A DNA stretch of 64,000 nt from an uncultured Clostridia bacterium (GTDB lineage Bacteria; Bacillota; Clostridia; Christensenellales; UBA1242). The translations under genes and the position numbers were made by a program. Under the pieces are notes generated by a model. That model ran no database searches, was not told where the DNA came from, and was given only the letters and a program-made list of their open reading frames with translations. The stretch spans positions 97,604 through 161,603 of the forward strand of contig CANQKH010000001.1 of assembly GCA_947624415.1 (NCBI GenBank), written 5' to 3'. The stretch's first letter is position 1. Each line of letters begins with the position of its first letter. This document shows, one piece after another, positions 32,966-43,725 of this stretch.

Positions 32966-35557
32966 ATGGGGAAACTCACAATTTCAAAATTGGAAAATCA
33001 TTTGCTTAAAGCGGCAGATATCCTGCGAAACAAAATGGATGCCAGCCAATTCAAAGAGTATATTTTTGGTATGCTTTTTTTGAAAAGGTTGTCAGACATA
33101 TTTGAAGACGAACAGGCAAGGCGAAAAAAAGAATTAAAGGCTAAGGGGTATTCTAATGAAGACATAGCCAAAGATATAGAAGATCCTGAAACTTATGGAG
33201 GGACTTTTTTTGTCCCAAAGCGGGCAAGGTGGGTTCTTGACGAAAAGGATTATATTGTTTCAGACCGCGATGGCGAGGATGTTTTTAAGGGGATATTGTA
33301 TTTAAAAAACAATATTGCACCAAAACTCAATGCGGCATTAAAGGCGATAGCTGATGCAAATGCATCATTAAAAAATGTTTTTGATGCCATTGATTTTACA
33401 AAGAAGGTGAATGGAAAGCAAATTGTGTCAAATGAAAATTTGCAAGATTTTATTGTTCACTTTAATAAATACAAGTTGACAAATGACAATTTTGATTTTC
33501 CAGATTTGCTGGGTTCTGCATATGAGTATATGATAAAGAATTTTGCAGATAGTGCTGGCAAGAAAGGCGGGGAATTCTACACCCCAGCCCCCGTCGTTCA
33601 ATTAATGGTTAGAATTATAAAGCCACAAAGTGGAATGACGGTTTATGATCCAACTTGCGGAAGTGGTGGTATGCTCATACAAAGCAAACAATATGTTGAA
33701 GAACTGGGACAAGATGCAAGCAGACTTGTTATTTATGGACAGGACAATGAGCCAAGCGTATGGTCGATATGCAAAATGAATATGATTATGCATGGTATTC
33801 CAAATGCACAAATAGCCTTTGAGGATACACTTGTCAATCCTGCGTTTACGTCAGGCAATGGCGTGATGCAATTTGACCGAGTTATAGCAAATCCTCCTTT
33901 TTCCAAAAATTATAAACGCAATGACAAGATGCAACATCAAGAGCGTTTTGTTTATGGATGGGCTCCAGAAACTGGCAAAAAAGCGGACTTAATGTTTGTT
34001 CAACATATGATTGCAAGTTTAAAAGATGACGGCATTATGGTAACCGTTATGCCACATGGAGTTTTGTTTAGAGGTGGAAAAGAGGGTATAATTCGTAAAG
34101 CAATATTGGAAGACCCAAATGACATAGTGCAGGCAATAATAAGCCTTCCTCCAGATCTTTTTTATGGGACAGGAATTCCTGCTTGCCTAGTAGTAATTAA
34201 TAAAAATAAAGTTGCAACAAATCCAACACTTGCCGGCAAGATTTTGATTATAAATGCAGATGCTGAATATGGGGAAGGTAAGAACCAAAATTATCTTCGT
34301 CCTGAGGATATAGAAAAAATACTTTATGTTTTTGACCATTGCAAAGAAGAGCCAAAATATTCAAGAATTGTGCCAATCGAAGAAATTCTCAACAAAGATA
34401 CAAATGATGGTAATTTGAACATACGTAGATATGTTGATAATACTTCAAGCCAAGAGCCACAAAATGTCAAGGCTCATCTTACCGGTGGAATTCCAAAGGA
34501 TGAAGTATCTGCTCTTAATCAGTTAATTGCAAAATATGGGATTAAAGAAAGCGATTTATTTGATAATTATACAGATGAGTTTTATTTGTTTAAGCCGGAA
34601 TGTGATACAAAGGCAAAAATTAAAGAAGTCATTCTTGCAAACAGTGGTGTAAAAGAGGCAAACGATAGAATGAATCAAGCCACATTGCTATTTTGGGAAG
34701 ATGCCCAAAATTCCATTTCTGAAATTGGTGAAAATTTGAAGATACAGGAATTTAAACGCAAATATACAAAAAGCATAGAAGAAATTCTTGTTCCTGAAGG
34801 GATACTTGACAAATATCAAGCGGTTGGAGTGTTTGCCAATTGGTGGGATCACGAATATACAATAAGGGAAACGACAGAGATTGAGACCAATGGAGAGGTT
34901 GAAACAAAGGAAACGGTAAAAGAAGTTATAAAAATTAAAAATGTTTTCAAGACTATAAGTGCAGAAGGGTTTGTTGCAGCACTTGTAAGCGATGAAAAAA
35001 TTGGAAAAGAATATTTTTTGAATGAACAAGCAGCACTAGAAAAATTAGAACAAGATATTTCGTTAGTTCAAGATGATTTGCAAGATTATATATCATCACT
35101 AGACATTGTTTTAGATACAGAGGATGACGAGATGAAGGAAATCACATCAAAAGAGGCGAAGAAATACTACAATGGCTTAAAATCTGCTACAAATGACAAA
35201 GAAGAGAAAGACGAATATGATGCTATAATAAAAAATATAATCGCTTTTGAAAAATCAATCAAAGTTTTAAACAAACAATATAAAACAGAAGAAGATGCCT
35301 TAAAAGTGAAGATAAATGACATACGAGAACACCTTACTCAAGAACAATGCAAAGTCATGATTATGGACATATTAAAAGATTCACTTTTTGTTAAACTAGA
35401 AAAATATCTTAAATCGGAGATGGACAAAACTATAAAAGCAGTCCAACATCTTTATGACAAGTATTTTGCGTCAACAAGCCAATTACTAAAAGAACGCGAA
35501 GAGGCAGAAAGCAAACTTAACGAATTTTTGAAGGAGCTTAGATATATAAATGAGTGA
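32966..35557 (+). CDS. hsdM: Type I restriction-modification system, methyltransferase subunit
   Basis: 863 residues, start behind AGGTG. An HsdM N-terminal domain ([17 protein letters not shown]) leads into an N6-adenine methyltransferase: [10 protein letters not shown] (SAM motif I, about 227) and IANPPFSKN (NPPF motif IV, about 309). This subunit methylates adenine in the target with HsdS and protects host DNA. It is much longer than the common 500-residue form. The extra C-terminal 300 residues hold long charged coiled coils ([17 protein letters not shown], then [15 protein letters not shown]). Longer HsdM proteins of this kind occur in many Firmicutes and Bacteroidetes. It overlaps hsdS by eight bases. 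Confidence 0.93.
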   Translation: MGKLTISKLENHLLKAADILRNKMDASQFKEYIFGMLFLKRLSDIFEDEQARRKKELKAKGYSNEDIAKDIEDPETYGGTFFVPKRARWVLDEKDYIVSDRDGEDVFKGILYLKNNIAPKLNAALKAIADANASLKNVFDAIDFTKKVNGKQIVSNENLQDFIVHFNKYKLTNDNFDFPDLLGSAYEYMIKNFADSAGKKGGEFYTPAPVVQLMVRIIKPQSGMTVYDPTCGSGGMLIQSKQYVEELGQDASRLVIYGQDNEPSVWSICKMNMIMHGIPNAQIAFEDTLVNPAFTSGNGVMQFDRVIANPPFSKNYKRNDKMQHQERFVYGWAPETGKKADLMFVQHMIASLKDDGIMVTVMPHGVLFRGGKEGIIRKAILEDPNDIVQAIISLPPDLFYGTGIPACLVVINKNKVATNPTLAGKILIINADAEYGEGKNQNYLRPEDIEKILYVFDHCKEEPKYSRIVPIEEILNKDTNDGNLNIRRYVDNTSSQEPQNVKAHLTGGIPKDEVSALNQLIAKYGIKESDLFDNYTDEFYLFKPECDTKAKIKEVILANSGVKEANDRMNQATLLFWEDAQNSISEIGENLKIQEFKRKYTKSIEEILVPEGILDKYQAVGVFANWWDHEYTIRETTEIETNGEVETKETVKEVIKIKNVFKTISAEGFVAALVSDEKIGKEYFLNEQAALEKLEQDISLVQDDLQDYISSLDIVLDTEDDEMKEITSKEAKKYYNGLKSATNDKEEKDEYDAIIKNIIAFEKSIKVLNKQYKTEEDALKVKINDIREHLTQEQCKVMIMDILKDSLFVKLEKYLKSEMDKTIKAVQHLYDKYFASTSQLLKEREEAESKLNEFLKELRYINE

Positions 35558-36755
35558 TTGGAAAAACAAAACGCTTTCGCAATTGGCTACAATTCAAAAG
35601 GGCAAACAAATTAATAGAAAGTTGTTGTCAAAAGATGGGGACTATTATGTGCTGAATGGAGGGCAAAGTGCTTCTGGGTATTTTGATGAATGGAATACCG
35701 AGGGGGACACCATTTCTATAAGCGAGGGCGGAAATTCTTGTGGATATGTTGCATATAACAGAGAAAAATTTTGGAGTGGTGGGCATAATTATACCCTTAA
35801 ATTTTTATCTCCTGAAATCGATCTTTCATATTTATATCATTATTTGAAGTATAAAGAATGGGAAATAATGCGTTTGCGTGTGGGTTCTGGCTTGCCAAAC
35901 ATACAAAAAAAAGATTTGTCAAAGGTTGCAATATCTTACGCGGAAGACAAAAAAGAACAAGAAAAGATTGCCCAAATTTTATCAACCATTGACAGAGTTA
36001 TAGAGAAGACAAAAGCAGTTATAGATAAGTATCGTGCAATAAGAGAGGGACTGTTGCAGACGCTTTTAACTAATGGTGTTGATGAGCAGGGCAACATTCG
36101 TTCACCCAAAACACACAAATATAAGCCATCGCCCCTTGGAGATATTCCCGAGGAATGGGATTGCCTCACAATGGAGTTGTTGACGCAGAAAATAGCAGAT
36201 AGAGACCACACAACACCCGAATATGTTGTAAATGATGGCGTATTAATTGTTTCACCTGTAGATTTTGATGAGAATGATGATATAGATTTTTCGCATTGTG
36301 CGATGATTAGCAAAGAAGCACATGAAAAAAATAAAAAAAGAACAGATGTTCGTTATGATGATTTGGTTTTTACTCGAATTGGTGCAGGTTTAGGTAAGGT
36401 TTGTTACGTCTCTGAAGATATGCCAGAATTTAGTATTTTGCATAGTGCCTGCCAAATTAGAACAAAAAAAATATTAAAATCTAAATATTTGTGTTATTTT
36501 ATAAAATCAAAAACCTTCCAAAATCAAATCTATAAAGAGATACAAAGTATTGGAGTTCCAGATTTGGGGTTGGATAAGATTGCGAGGTTTTACGTTAAGT
36601 TTCCTGTTGATTTGAAGGAACAATTAAGAATAATTGAAAAATTAGACGCAATTAATAAGGTGCTTTTAGAAAATTGTAGTTTGTTAACAAAATATAAAAG
36701 ACAAAAACAAGGTCTTATGCAAGACTTGTTGTCCAACACAGTTTCGGTTGTATAA
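35550..36755 (+). CDS. hsdS: Type I restriction-modification system, specificity subunit
   Basis: 401 residues. It has two target-recognition domains in tandem, each followed by a conserved helix: TRD1 ([18 protein letters not shown] to [29 protein letters not shown]) and TRD2 ([26 protein letters not shown] to [31 protein letters not shown]). The subunit sets the two halves of the bipartite DNA target. It starts within hsdM (eight-base overlap) and hsdR follows after nine bases. It appears complete. The target sequence cannot be read from the protein. Confidence 0.93.
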   Translation: MSDWKNKTLSQLATIQKGKQINRKLLSKDGDYYVLNGGQSASGYFDEWNTEGDTISISEGGNSCGYVAYNREKFWSGGHNYTLKFLSPEIDLSYLYHYLKYKEWEIMRLRVGSGLPNIQKKDLSKVAISYAEDKKEQEKIAQILSTIDRVIEKTKAVIDKYRAIREGLLQTLLTNGVDEQGNIRSPKTHKYKPSPLGDIPEEWDCLTMELLTQKIADRDHTTPEYVVNDGVLIVSPVDFDENDDIDFSHCAMISKEAHEKNKKRTDVRYDDLVFTRIGAGLGKVCYVSEDMPEFSILHSACQIRTKKILKSKYLCYFIKSKTFQNQIYKEIQSIGVPDLGLDKIARFYVKFPVDLKEQLRIIEKLDAINKVLLENCSLLTKYKRQKQGLMQDLLSNTVSVV

Positions 36756-36764
36756 GGAGAGATT

Positions 36765-39700
36765 ATGGCAGAAAAATATGATAATATGAGCGAAAGGTTG
36801 TATACAGAAAAGCCATTGTTAGACCAATTGGCGGAGCAAGGCTGGACAATTATCGACCTTGACAAAACATCGAGAAATATTCCCGAGGCAAGTAAAAGGG
36901 ATAGTCTTGCTGACGTCATCATGCACTGGGAGTTTGCCGAGGCAATAAGGCGTTTAAATCCTTGGTTAAAAGAGGAGCAAATCGAGCCTTTAATTAGTGA
37001 ATTTACAAATTATGGAATGAAAACAAGCACGATTGAAATTAATCGCCTTATTCAAAAGCGTTTAGTTGATGGTATGACGGCGGATAATCTTGAAACGGGG
37101 GCTGTTAATGAAAACGTGCGATTATTTGATTTTTCAAATCTTGAAAAAGACAAATTTGATATATCAAGAAGCAAAAATTCTTACATAGCTGTGTGCCAGT
37201 TAAAGGTCAAAATTAGGGGGCTTGAGCAACATATAATTCCTGACATTGTGTTATATGTTAATGGTTTGCCATTAGTGGTTATTGAATGCAAGGCGGCGGA
37301 TATTGTAGACCCAATAGGTGAGGCGGTTGAACAATTATTGCGTTATCAGGATCGCCGTGGCTCAACGTTTGCAGAGGGCGTTCCAGAATTGTTTTATTTT
37401 AATCAGTTTGTGGTCGCCACATCATTCCAACAAGCAAAATATTCCACAATTACAGGAAATTCCAATCATTTTATTGAGTGGAAAGACCCTTATCCATATG
37501 CCCTTGGAGAAATAAAGAGGGATGGGACATTGCCATCAAGCCAAGAGATTCTTGTAAAGGGAATGTTATCTCCAAATCATCTGCTTGATATTATGCAAAA
37601 CTTTACAGTTTACAAAGATGATGAAGGTGGCAAGACAATAAAAGTAGTTTGCCGTTATCAGCAGTTTCGAGGTGTCCACAAGATAATCAATCGTATGCGA
37701 ACGGGGGAAACGCAGGCTAAAAAAGGGGGCACAGTTTGGCACACACAGGGAAGTGGAAAATCACTTACAATGATGTTTGTAATAAAAAAGATGAATCATC
37801 TTGACGATTTTCTGGACTACAAAATAGTGCTAATAATTGACCGTAAAGATTTGCAGAAACAATTACTTGATACAAGCAATTGCATTTCTCAAAAGGTAAA
37901 TGTTGCGACAAGTATAGCATCATTAAAGCCATTAATTCAAGACCGAGCGGCAAATATTGTTGTTGCAATGGTGCATAAATTTGGCAATAAAAAATCAAAT
38001 ATGGAGATATTTCCAACTCTAAATAGTTCAAAGAAGATTCTTATAATGATAGATGAGGCACACCGCACACAATATTCGGCACTTGCGGCAAATATGTGGA
38101 ACAGTATGCCAAATTCAGTAAAGGTTGCATTTACAGGGACTCCTATAGACAGAACAACAGAGACATTTGGGGGATATATTGATTGCTACACAATGAAGCA
38201 AGCCATTGAAGATGGTGTTATTGTTGAGATAAAATATGAAGGAAGGGCGACAGAAAGCAATATAGAAGATATATATGCAATGGACGATAAGTTTTTAGAC
38301 GTGTTTGCATTTGCAAGTGAAGAGCAGAAGAGGGGTATTTTAGGCAAATTTACATTGCGTGGTTATTTGGAATCATGGAAAGTTATTGAGAAAAAAGCAA
38401 AAAATATGTTGGAGCATTATATTTCCACAGTATTTCCAAATGGTTTTAAGGCACAGGTTGTCGCCTGTTCGCAGGAGGCGGCATATAGATACAAGGTTGT
38501 GCTTGATAAACTTTTAAAGGAGAAAATAGAGGAATTAGAAAAGTCAAACCCAGACCATGTAGACCTTGAAGTGTTGAAAAGGTTAAAGGTTGCCTGTATA
38601 ATATCGACACAAGGCAATTCAAAGCCATATTTGAAACAATATGGATTAGAAAATCAGCATGAAAGCCAAATTGCGAGTTTTAAATTAGGGTATTATGGCG
38701 AAGATGAAGATAAAAGAGGAAACAGGGTTAGTGGAGAGGTAGGAATAATAGTTGTTGCAGAAATGTTGCTAACAGGCTTTGATGCTCCTATTGAACAAGT
38801 TATGTATCTTGACCATATAATTCGCGACCATAATCTTTTACAAGCAATTGCCAGGGTGAATCGAATGGCAAAGGGCAAGGAGTGCGGTTATGTTATTGAT
38901 TATGTGGGAATTTTCAACCATTTAAAAGATGCACTTGCAAGGTATAGCGAAAAGGATATTGAAGAGACGACTGAAGCACTGCGAAGTGTAAATCAAGATT
39001 ATGATATGCTCCGCACTTCCCACGATAATTTAATACGCTTTGTAAATGAGGAGGTTAAAGTTAAATCTTTGGCTGAAAAAACAGAGATATGCGATGAACT
39101 TACAGATGATGACAGGTTGTGGCAAAATTTCAATAAGTTTTATAACTCTTATTCAAAATATTTAGATAGAGTCTATCCTCACCCATCAGCACTGCCTTTC
39201 CTTCAAGATTTTAATGTTGCAAGTTTTATAAAGCAATGTGTTGCAAACAGGAGAAGGGATTATTCGTTTTCAATTGCCGAGTGCGGACAAAAAATACGCA
39301 ATATTATTGAGGAATATCTTGTTGTAAATGGGATTAAAACAAAGATAGACCCTATTTCAATTAACGACCAATCATTTGATGGCACATTGGAGAATAAAAG
39401 TCCACGCGTTCAAGCGGAGGAATTGAAGTATGCGATTCAAGAATATATAAACAATAACACACCTCTTGACCCAGAATATTATGAGAGGTTGGGGATAAAA
39501 TTACAAAAAATATTAGAAATGTATAAAGAAAATTGGGATGCCCAGGTCAAGGCACTAAAGGAATATAAGGAAGAGATAAAAACTGGCAGATGCAATGAAA
39601 TGACTTACGGGCTTGACCCTGAAAAGGAAATGCCATTTTTCGCATTAATTCGTTCAAAGATATATGAGGGAAAGAGTTTTGAGGCTCTTTCTACACAAGA

Positions 39701-39929
39701 ATTTGACGATTTGCGAAGTTTGACTGAGGATATTTTGTCAAATATTCAAACTGAAACGCAGATTGTCAACTTTTGGGAGGATGAGTTTTCAATAACGCGA
39801 CTAAGAACTGCAATACGCAGAAAACTTATGGATTGCTATACAGATTTACGAAAAGAAAGGGTGCGAGCATCGGCAATAACACAAGAGATAATTGAACTTG
39901 CCAGCCATCATTATGGAGGAAGAGCATGA
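36765..39929 (+). CDS. hsdR: Type I restriction-modification system, restriction subunit
   Basis: 1054 residues, start behind AAGGAGAG. Nuclease domain with PLVVIECKAAD (the E-x-K of PD-(D/E)xK, about 174). The Walker A motif is HTQGSGKSLTM (near 328, with Gln-Gly in place of Thr-Thr-Gly), then IDEAHRTQY (DEAH, about 430), AFTGTP (about 458) and motif VI ARVNRMAKG. It translocates DNA using ATP and cuts unmodified DNA. It appears intact and full length. The gene after it overlaps by four bases (ATGA), completing the operon hsdM-hsdS-hsdR-ygjP-like. Confidence 0.94.
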   Translation: MAEKYDNMSERLYTEKPLLDQLAEQGWTIIDLDKTSRNIPEASKRDSLADVIMHWEFAEAIRRLNPWLKEEQIEPLISEFTNYGMKTSTIEINRLIQKRLVDGMTADNLETGAVNENVRLFDFSNLEKDKFDISRSKNSYIAVCQLKVKIRGLEQHIIPDIVLYVNGLPLVVIECKAADIVDPIGEAVEQLLRYQDRRGSTFAEGVPELFYFNQFVVATSFQQAKYSTITGNSNHFIEWKDPYPYALGEIKRDGTLPSSQEILVKGMLSPNHLLDIMQNFTVYKDDEGGKTIKVVCRYQQFRGVHKIINRMRTGETQAKKGGTVWHTQGSGKSLTMMFVIKKMNHLDDFLDYKIVLIIDRKDLQKQLLDTSNCISQKVNVATSIASLKPLIQDRAANIVVAMVHKFGNKKSNMEIFPTLNSSKKILIMIDEAHRTQYSALAANMWNSMPNSVKVAFTGTPIDRTTETFGGYIDCYTMKQAIEDGVIVEIKYEGRATESNIEDIYAMDDKFLDVFAFASEEQKRGILGKFTLRGYLESWKVIEKKAKNMLEHYISTVFPNGFKAQVVACSQEAAYRYKVVLDKLLKEKIEELEKSNPDHVDLEVLKRLKVACIISTQGNSKPYLKQYGLENQHESQIASFKLGYYGEDEDKRGNRVSGEVGIIVVAEMLLTGFDAPIEQVMYLDHIIRDHNLLQAIARVNRMAKGKECGYVIDYVGIFNHLKDALARYSEKDIEETTEALRSVNQDYDMLRTSHDNLIRFVNEEVKVKSLAEKTEICDELTDDDRLWQNFNKFYNSYSKYLDRVYPHPSALPFLQDFNVASFIKQCVANRRRDYSFSIAECGQKIRNIIEEYLVVNGIKTKIDPISINDQSFDGTLENKSPRVQAEELKYAIQEYINNNTPLDPEYYERLGIKLQKILEMYKENWDAQVKALKEYKEEIKTGRCNEMTYGLDPEKEMPFFALIRSKIYEGKSFEALSTQEFDDLRSLTEDILSNIQTETQIVNFWEDEFSITRLRTAIRRKLMDCYTDLRKERVRASAITQEIIELASHHYGGRA

Positions 39930-40594
39930 TTACCCCACAAAAGATAATACGCAGCAAGCGAAAAACCATTGCACTTGTTGTTAACAACAGGGCAGAGTTT
40001 ATAGTTCGAGCCCCATTTGGCGTAAGCGAAAAAGTCATATATGATTTTATAAGCCGTAAAGAGCATTGGATTGAAAGCAAACAGAAAGAGGTTAGGGCAT
40101 ATTTTGAAAAATATCCAAAATGTTTATTTGAAGTTGGTGAAAGCCATTTATATTTAGGCAAAAATTACATTCTTGACTTTTCAAATGTTGGCGATGTCTT
40201 TTTAGAGGGAAACAAGATGATTTTGCCAAAGTCTAACATGAAACAGGCAAAGGATATTTTGATAAAGTGGTATATGCGTCAAGGACAAAAACTTATAAAG
40301 GAACGTGCAGACTTTTACGCAAATAAAATGGGTGCAACCTATACATCATTATCACTTTCCAATGCAAAATCACGATGGGGGAGTTGCAGCCCTAAACAGA
40401 ATATAAGAATAAACTGGCGAGTTATTATGTGCCCTCAGTTTGTAATAGATTACGTTATTGTTCATGAGTTAAGCCACCTTCAATTTAAAAATCACGGAAA
40501 GGAATTTTGGACAAGAGTAGAGACGATAATGCCAGACTATAAAGAAGCACAGAGGTGGCTACGAGCCAACAGCGCGCTTGCAAGCCTTTATTGA
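39926..40594 (+). CDS. YgjP-type metal-dependent hydrolase (DUF45/WLM-like)
   Basis: 222 residues. HELSHLQFKNHGKEFW near residue 178 is the HExxH...H zinc site of the YgjP/DUF45 family, preceded by the conserved RWGSCSPKQNIRINWRV block. These putative peptidases often sit directly after type I restriction subunits. Their role there is unproved; control of HsdR turnover has been suggested for other proteases. ATGA overlap with hsdR shows it is part of the operon. The signature residues are all present. Confidence 0.9.
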   Translation: MITPQKIIRSKRKTIALVVNNRAEFIVRAPFGVSEKVIYDFISRKEHWIESKQKEVRAYFEKYPKCLFEVGESHLYLGKNYILDFSNVGDVFLEGNKMILPKSNMKQAKDILIKWYMRQGQKLIKERADFYANKMGATYTSLSLSNAKSRWGSCSPKQNIRINWRVIMCPQFVIDYVIVHELSHLQFKNHGKEFWTRVETIMPDYKEAQRWLRANSALASLY

Positions 40595-40673
40595 TAATTT
40601 TGAAAAATTTAAAGAAAAAAATGCAAAAAAAACAATAAAAAATCGTAAAAAAACTAAAAATTAAGGAGAAAAG

Positions 40674-41234
40674 ATGTTAAATTTTGAAAAAGTAACATAT
40701 AAAAATTGCGATTTGGCAAAACGATTACAGGCGACAATATTTCCAAACGAGAAGTCGCCCGAGCAGATTGACCGAGGCATAAAAACAAATAATCCGGCAA
40801 ATTTTATTGTTTATGAAGGGGAAATTCCAGTTGGGATTGTTGGTTATTACAAAGAGGCTCACCTTCCAGATCATGTTTTGATAAATTGGTATGGTGTATT
40901 GCCAGAATTTAGAAGAAGGGGTTATGGAACAAAAATTTTAAATTGGCTTATAAATCTATGCAAAGACAGAAATGAGAATTTTTTGACCACCTACACAGAA
41001 AAGGGTGAAAATAATGCTGCCATTGCAGTTTATAAGAATACAGGCTTTGGAGTTCGCGATTACAAAAACAAGGTAGATGAGAACAAATTGAAACAGTTGG
41101 GTGCAGAAAACAATTATGTTATATGCTGCATGAAGTTGAAAGAAGTGGGCGACATAGATTTTGAAAACCTTAATTTGCATATTGCTGACAACCTTGAACA
41201 ACTTATCGAAATTGCCAAAAATTGTGAAACTTAA
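40674..41234 (+). CDS. GNAT-family N-acetyltransferase
   Basis: 186 residues behind AAGGAG. The core INWYGVLPEFRRRGYGTKILNWLI carries the acetyl-CoA loop RRRGYGTKI. VYKNTGFGVRDYKNK is the late strand-helix of the fold. The last 40 residues are an acidic extension. It transfers an acetyl group to an unknown small molecule or protein amine. It lies 79 bases after the restriction operon; co-transcription is possible but it has a separate ribosome site. Confidence 0.88.
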   Translation: MLNFEKVTYKNCDLAKRLQATIFPNEKSPEQIDRGIKTNNPANFIVYEGEIPVGIVGYYKEAHLPDHVLINWYGVLPEFRRRGYGTKILNWLINLCKDRNENFLTTYTEKGENNAAIAVYKNTGFGVRDYKNKVDENKLKQLGAENNYVICCMKLKEVGDIDFENLNLHIADNLEQLIEIAKNCET

Positions 41235-41362
41235 GAAAATGTTGTTATTTTTTATGAAAAAACACGTTTTTTAATTAAATTTTTATTAAAAAATCCAAAT
41301 TGAATTGTCAAAAGTTTGATTTAGGTTTTATTTTTTGTTAAAATATTTATGGGAGAATACTT

Positions 41363-42163
41363 ATGAACGGATTTTATGTTGGAGACATTATAGGCAATTC
41401 ATATACACATGAAAACGAGAAATATAATAAGAAAATAAAGGATTTTAAACTTTTCACACAACGAAGTAAGTTTTCTGATGATACAATTTTGTCCTTTGCG
41501 ACAATAGACTGGCTTATTCATTCAAACCATACAAGTGAAGAAATGATAAATTCAATAAAGTCATTTTATTCTCAATATCCTGACCGCCAACCAACAATTT
41601 ATGGACAGGGGTTTGCAAATTGGGCGAGGGAAGGATGCAAGGAATTTCGACAAAGCCATGGCAATGGTGGGGCAATGCGTTGCAGCCCTATTGCCTGGTA
41701 TGCTCATTCCCTTAAAGAGATTGACAATTTGATTGACGCAGGCATAAGCCCAACGCATAATACTCAAAGTGGGAGACTTGGTGCAAAAATTGTATGCTAC
41801 AGTATATGGCTTTTAAAAAATAAAGCAAATAAATTGTGTTTGAAGGAAATTCTTCAAAAGATATTTAGTATTGATTTAAATATAGATATAGATATATATA
41901 GAAAGGGTTATTCTTATACAGATGATGCGGTGGAAACAGTAAGACCTGCCCTTGTATCCTTTTTAAATTCAAGAAGTTACGTTGATGCGATAAGAAATGC
42001 AGTATCATTTGGTGGAGACACCGACACAATAACAACGATTTGTTCATCAATAAGTGAGGCATATTATAAAAAAATACCTCAAAAAATATTGGAAAAAGCC
42101 CAAAGTTATCTTCCCCAGCAATTCAAAGATTTATTGGAGGAGTTTAGTGAATTCATAAATTAA
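41363..42163 (+). CDS. ADP-ribosylglycohydrolase family protein (DraG-like)
   Basis: 266 residues behind GGGAG. It has the metal-binding blocks of the family: GDIIGNSY at the N-terminus, FSDDTILSFATIDWL (the SDDT motif), HGNGGAMRCSPIA, and FGGDTDTITTICSSI near the C-terminus. Members remove ADP-ribose from arginine or other groups using a binuclear Mg site. All visible ligands are kept, so activity is likely. A short distance from TIR-containing and restriction genes, it may reverse an ADP-ribosylation event, but its substrate is not known. Confidence 0.92.
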   Translation: MNGFYVGDIIGNSYTHENEKYNKKIKDFKLFTQRSKFSDDTILSFATIDWLIHSNHTSEEMINSIKSFYSQYPDRQPTIYGQGFANWAREGCKEFRQSHGNGGAMRCSPIAWYAHSLKEIDNLIDAGISPTHNTQSGRLGAKIVCYSIWLLKNKANKLCLKEILQKIFSIDLNIDIDIYRKGYSYTDDAVETVRPALVSFLNSRSYVDAIRNAVSFGGDTDTITTICSSISEAYYKKIPQKILEKAQSYLPQQFKDLLEEFSEFIN

Positions 42164-42294
42164 ATAATTGTAATGGATTTTGAAAAACTTAAAAATTCAT
42201 ATTCTGGCAAGCGAATTCTTATAAAATTGCTTAAAAATTTCGATATAAGTTGAAATTGATGGGAAAATATTATATTCTAAATGGGGAGTGGCCA

Positions 42295-43233
42295 ATGACA
42301 ACAAAATTATATCAACAAGCCAAAAATTTTCTTGATGATTTTACTCTGGATTTTGACAAATTAAAAATCGATTTAGAAGAACTTATGCGAGTTAATTTTT
42401 CTTTGCATAATTGTAATAAAAAAATGAACATAATTTTTGAGGAAAGCAAACTTTTTGGAAAATCTGGGGGCGTGTCAAAAAGGGAAATATCTTTTAATAA
42501 AACACGTATTGAAATGTTGCAAGAATTAAAAATTGATGACACAGCAGTAAATCACTTGCAGCAAGTTGAACAATTTTATAATTCTTATAATGAAAATGCA
42601 AAACATTCAATTTATCAGCAAAATTTATATGAATTTATCAAAAAATATAAGGAAATTGGTGCTGAATGGGCATTTTCGCATATGGGCAGTTATAAGACGA
42701 TAAAATATGAGATATTAGGCACAATTTTTCATGAATGTGAGCATATTTTTCAAGAAGAATATTCTTCTTTTTTAAAGAGTAAAAAATTCCCAAGTGATTC
42801 AAAAAGTATAATTTTGATTTTTACGATTTTATTCAACACTCTTTATGAGAAACTTCGCAAAATAGATGTAAAAATCAATTATGTGCGAGAGAATCACACT
42901 TTTCCTATAGAATTTGATGCGAGATATGAAAGCATTATCCAACTTGCAACAATAAAGGAAAAATATTTTCCAAATGATGAGTATTTTGGGAAATATTTGG
43001 TTCTTAGCAATATAATTCCAGACAGTTTTAATTCGACTCAAGGTGCGAAGCAAATTTTTGACAATTATGAGCAAATATATAATCTCTATGCCCAAAACTT
43101 GGGATTAGAATATCAAGACGTGCATGAGTATGTTGTAAAAAATCGACAATTAATAATAGATTTATTAACTCAAAGATATAATCAAATGCAGAAGATATGT
43201 GAAAACGAAAGTGAATTTCTTGCACAAAGATAA
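42295..43233 (+). CDS. Unrecognised protein with HExxH motif
   Basis: 312 residues. I start at ATG 42295 (MTTKLYQQAKNF), six bases after GGGGAG. The track start at 42250 has no site. At about residue 146 it has FHECEHIFQEEY, an HExxH zinc-protease motif with a plausible third ligand farther on. There is no signal peptide. The rest is helical and unrecognised. It may be a cytoplasmic metalloprotease. The Nudix gene follows after 17 bases, so the two are probably co-transcribed. Confidence 0.65.
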   Translation: MTTKLYQQAKNFLDDFTLDFDKLKIDLEELMRVNFSLHNCNKKMNIIFEESKLFGKSGGVSKREISFNKTRIEMLQELKIDDTAVNHLQQVEQFYNSYNENAKHSIYQQNLYEFIKKYKEIGAEWAFSHMGSYKTIKYEILGTIFHECEHIFQEEYSSFLKSKKFPSDSKSIILIFTILFNTLYEKLRKIDVKINYVRENHTFPIEFDARYESIIQLATIKEKYFPNDEYFGKYLVLSNIIPDSFNSTQGAKQIFDNYEQIYNLYAQNLGLEYQDVHEYVVKNRQLIIDLLTQRYNQMQKICENESEFLAQR

Positions 43234-43250
43234 TATTTTGAGGAGGGGAA

Positions 43251-43658
43251 ATGAAGGAAAAAATTTCTTGTATGGCAATTGTTTTGTCAAGAAGAGAAAG
43301 AGAAGTGCTTTTACTTAATAGTGAAGGTGAATGGGTGTTTCCAAAAGGGCATAATGAAGAGGGGGAAAGTTATGTCAAAACGGCGATAAGAGAACTTTAT
43401 GAAGAGGCGAAAGTTAGCGTAAGAGAAGGGGATTGCGTAGGTGAGATAGATGAATTTTCCTTTTATTTCGATAAAGAAGATGCATTAAAAATAATAAAAG
43501 TGTTTGGATTTATAATTGAGGAGAAACAAGAAATACAATATAATAAAGACGAGTGCTTTATAGATGGGAGATGGATAAAAATTGAGAACGTTTGTTCAAT
43601 GTTAAAACATGATGATGCAAGGCAGGCCTTTAAAAAATTTTTGGCAAAAGTAAAATAA
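43251..43658 (+). CDS. Nudix hydrolase
   Basis: 135 residues behind GAGGAGG. The box GHNEEGESYVKTAIRELYEEAKV fits GX5EX7REUXEEXGU except that the last Gly is Lys. The sequence WVFPKGHNEEGES recalls diadenosine/diphosphoinositol polyphosphate hydrolases, which have FPKG before the box. It hydrolyses a nucleoside diphosphate derivative. The metal-binding Glu residues are intact. Confidence 0.9.
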   Translation: MKEKISCMAIVLSRREREVLLLNSEGEWVFPKGHNEEGESYVKTAIRELYEEAKVSVREGDCVGEIDEFSFYFDKEDALKIIKVFGFIIEEKQEIQYNKDECFIDGRWIKIENVCSMLKHDDARQAFKKFLAKVK

Positions 43659-43679
43659 AAGAAACATTTTAATGTCTTA

Positions 43680-43708
43680 TTGACAGCGTTATCAAATAAA
43701 GATATAAT
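43680..43708 (+). promoter_or_regulatory. Consensus sigma-A promoter
   Basis: TTGACA (43680), 17 bases, TATAAT (43703): a perfect consensus. It drives the unrecognised gene at 43726. Confidence 0.8.
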
Positions 43709-43725
43709 AATATAGAGGTGTTAAA

